A stretch of DNA of 15,057 nucleotides. It comes from an uncultured Bacilli bacterium. Its GTDB lineage: Bacteria > Bacillota_I > Bacilli_A > RF39 > UBA660. Under the pieces are notes generated by a model. That model saw only the letters and a program-made list of their open reading frames with translations, was not told the origin of the DNA and did not search any database. Positions 13,945 to 15,057 of this stretch are shown here, one piece after another (positions within the stretch are counted from its first letter, which is position 1; each line of letters begins with the position of its first letter). Location: contig CANQHW010000012.1 of the NCBI GenBank assembly GCA_947623855.1, forward strand, positions 1 through 15,057. The letters run 5' to 3'. The translations under genes were made by a program, and so were the position numbers.

Positions 13945-13979
13945 TACTAAAAAAGAAACTTTAATAAATTAGTTTCTTT
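13945..13979 (-). terminator. Terminator of the lipoprotein gene, overlapping its stop
   Basis: On the minus strand AAAGAAACT (13971-13979) pairs with AGTTTCTTT (13952-13960) around a 10-nt loop, followed by T. The arm contains part of the stop codon (13969-13971). Confidence 0.75.
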
Positions 13980-14694
13980 GTAATTTTAAAGTGGTATTAA
14001 AAGTATCAACATAAGTAGTAAAAGTATCTCCATTAATAAATTTACCATTTAAGTGATATTTTTTGGGAATATGTAACTCTTTTAAATAATAATTAATTAG
14101 TTCTTTATTATCGACTAAAAATCCTAAATAATCGACATTATTACCATAATTTTGCATATTATTTCTAAAACTATTTAATTCGTTTGCACTTAAATGTATT
14201 TCCACCATTCCATCATTATAACTTATTTTTAATTCGGGCGATGGCGGATATAGGCCGAGGGTTAAATTACCAATATCTTTAGAAAAATAGTGATATTGAA
14301 TAATACTTTCAGTAGAGATTTTAGTTTTTGTATAATCTATAATCATATCATCATAAACTATTCTTTCATTAAAAAATAAAGTATTGCCAAAATAATCGAA
14401 TATCCCTTTCACAAAATTATCTTTTTCTTCATAGGATATACTTATATAATTACTTTCTTCCCAATTTAAATTCTTACTATTTTTATTTAATGATACCGCT
14501 TTTATTCTTTGATATTCTTTATTAGTTTCTAAGATTTTATTAATATTATTTAAATCATTTAGAAAAGTATCATACGATACTTTATTTAGTTCGATATTAT
14601 CTTCTTTCTTTAAATCTTTACTACTTTTACAAGCTGTTAAATTTATACCTAATATCATAGATACTAACAAAGCTTTTATTTGTTTACTATTCAT
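13969..14694 (-). CDS. Putative lipoprotein of unknown function
   Basis: A 241-residue protein starting MNSKQIKALLVSMILGINLT followed by AC. This is a signal peptide with lipobox LTAC and C22 as the lipidated residue. The mature part is lysine- and asparagine-rich, with alternating beta strands and helices and no motif I recognise; KLSYNDG-like and GFLVDNKELINYYLKEL stretches suggest a small mixed fold. The ATG at 14692-14694 follows AAGGAG at a long spacing of 11 bases; an upstream start 18 codons earlier would destroy the signal peptide. It has a clear promoter and its own terminator. A substrate-binding role is not supported, as no ABC transporter partner is adjacent. Confidence 0.7.
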   Translation of the reverse strand: MNSKQIKALLVSMILGINLTACKSSKDLKKEDNIELNKVSYDTFLNDLNNINKILETNKEYQRIKAVSLNKNSKNLNWEESNYISISYEEKDNFVKGIFDYFGNTLFFNERIVYDDMIIDYTKTKISTESIIQYHYFSKDIGNLTLGLYPPSPELKISYNDGMVEIHLSANELNSFRNNMQNYGNNVDYLGFLVDNKELINYYLKELHIPKKYHLNGKFINGDTFTTYVDTFNTTLKLQRN

Positions 14695-14719
14695 ATATGT
14701 ATTATCTCCTTGTAACTTT

Positions 14720-14748
14720 AATTTATCACAATGTATTTTAGGCGTCAA
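14720..14748 (-). promoter_or_regulatory. Promoter of the lipoprotein gene
   Basis: On the minus strand TTGACG (14743-14748) and TAAATT (14720-14725) are separated by 17 bp. It is back to back with the rpsD promoter, the two -35 boxes being 12 bases apart. Confidence 0.6.
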
Positions 14749-14760
14749 TCATAAAATTAT

Positions 14761-14788
14761 TTGACTATTATATAAATTAGTGTATAAT
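14761..14788 (+). promoter_or_regulatory. Sigma-A promoter of rpsD
   Basis: TTGACT (14761-14766) and TATAAT (14783-14788) are separated by 16 bp. Transcription should start near 14795, giving a leader of about 155 nt before the rpsD ATG. Confidence 0.85.
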
Positions 14789-14795
14789 ATAAATT

Positions 14796-14949
14796 GCATT
14801 AAGTGGCAGGGTTTTAAGAAAAAATAATGTGTTTAACCCTAAAGGGATACTTAGTAATTAAGACTGCCTTTATGAAAAGTAAAAAATAAACTCCCTATTT
14901 TATTCTTAAAACAAGTACTTTTGCAAATATTATAGAAAGGAGAATCCTT
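14796..14949 (+). promoter_or_regulatory. Structured rpsD leader, candidate S4 autoregulatory RNA
   Basis: A leader of about 154 nt contains GGCAG (14805-14809) that can pair with CTGCC (14864-14868), enclosing GGGTT/AACCC (14809-14813 and 14835-14839) and CTTA/TAAG (14850-14862). A single-stranded AGGGA (14843-14847) could pair with TCCCT (14891-14895) as a pseudoknot, and CTCC in the latter could instead cover GGAG of the ribosome binding site. In Bacillus, S4 represses its own gene through the rpsD leader. The pairings are seen by eye; the function is inferred. Confidence 0.6.
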
Positions 14950-15057
14950 ATGGCACGTTATACCGGACCTGTTTATAAGAAAGCTCGTAGATTATCTTTC
15001 TCAGTATTAGAAAATGGTAAAGAACTTGCTCGTCGTCCTTATGCTCCTGGTATCCAT
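14950..15057 (+). CDS. rpsD: 30S ribosomal protein S4, first 36 codons (cut by window edge)
   Basis: The frame starts MARYTGPVYKKARRLSFSVL and continues to the edge with ENGKELARRPYAPGIH. The MARYTGP-x-x-K-x-x-RR start and the RRPYAPGIH end are those of S4, which binds the 5' domain of 16S rRNA early in 30S assembly. The ATG follows AAAGGAG. It stands alone behind its promoter and leader, as monocistronic rpsD does in Bacillus. Confidence 0.97.
   Translation, partial: MARYTGPVYKKARRLSFSVLENGKELARRPYAPGIH

Overview
This AT-rich window reads as a chromosomal segment of a low-GC Gram-positive bacterium of the Bacilli/Mollicutes-related branch, probably an uncultured host-associated or gut lineage (inference). 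Three things support this. Twelve genes follow the conserved Firmicutes block rpsU-yqeY-yqfC-yqfD-ybeY-dgkA-era-yqzL-recO-glyS. Both Gram-positive division factors, SepF and EzrA, are present. glyS carries a T-box leader. TGA ends at least dgkA and vanZ, so the standard bacterial code is used rather than the Mycoplasma code.

Layout from left to right; nearly everything is on the minus strand. Positions 1-194 hold the start of sepF, cut by the window edge, with its own promoter. Positions 311-1833 hold glyS behind a very short T-box leader. Positions 1859-6416 are a tightly packed operon, transcribed in the order yqfC-yqfD-vanZ-ybeY-dgkA-era-yqzL-recO, with most junctions overlapping. It lacks the phoH, pgpH and cdd genes found in the Bacillus version and has a VanZ-family gene instead. 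recO has no ATG, GTG or TTG start and seems to begin at AUC, two bases after the yqzL stop. Positions 6455-7161 hold rpsU-yqeY with a clear promoter and terminator.

Positions 7171-11710 are the accessory part. A pilin-like surface protein lies at 7171-7908. It is followed by a bacteriocin operon read from 10925 down to 7979: a C39-peptidase ABC exporter, a very short HlyD-like accessory protein, two double-glycine-leader peptides of 48 and 49 residues, and a 50-residue hydrophobic peptide that overlaps the second one and resembles its mature part. The operon ends at a perfect 12-bp hairpin. Next comes a TasA/camelysin-like secreted protein with two tandem terminators. The exporter should cut both leaders after Gly-Gly and export the peptides; the last small protein is the best immunity candidate.

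Positions 11833-14694 hold a plus-strand DUF192 gene converging on ezrA, then an unrecognised lipoprotein gene. The window ends with the promoter, a structured leader and the first 36 codons of rpsD on the plus strand.

The points most worth following up are the peptide cassette and its bacteriocin-like third peptide, the ultrashort Stem I T-box, the AUC start of recO behind a hairpin that covers the yqzL ribosome binding site, and the repeated overlap of terminators with stop codons. No tRNA, rRNA, insertion sequence or CRISPR array was seen, and no stretch over 300 bases lacks a gene.
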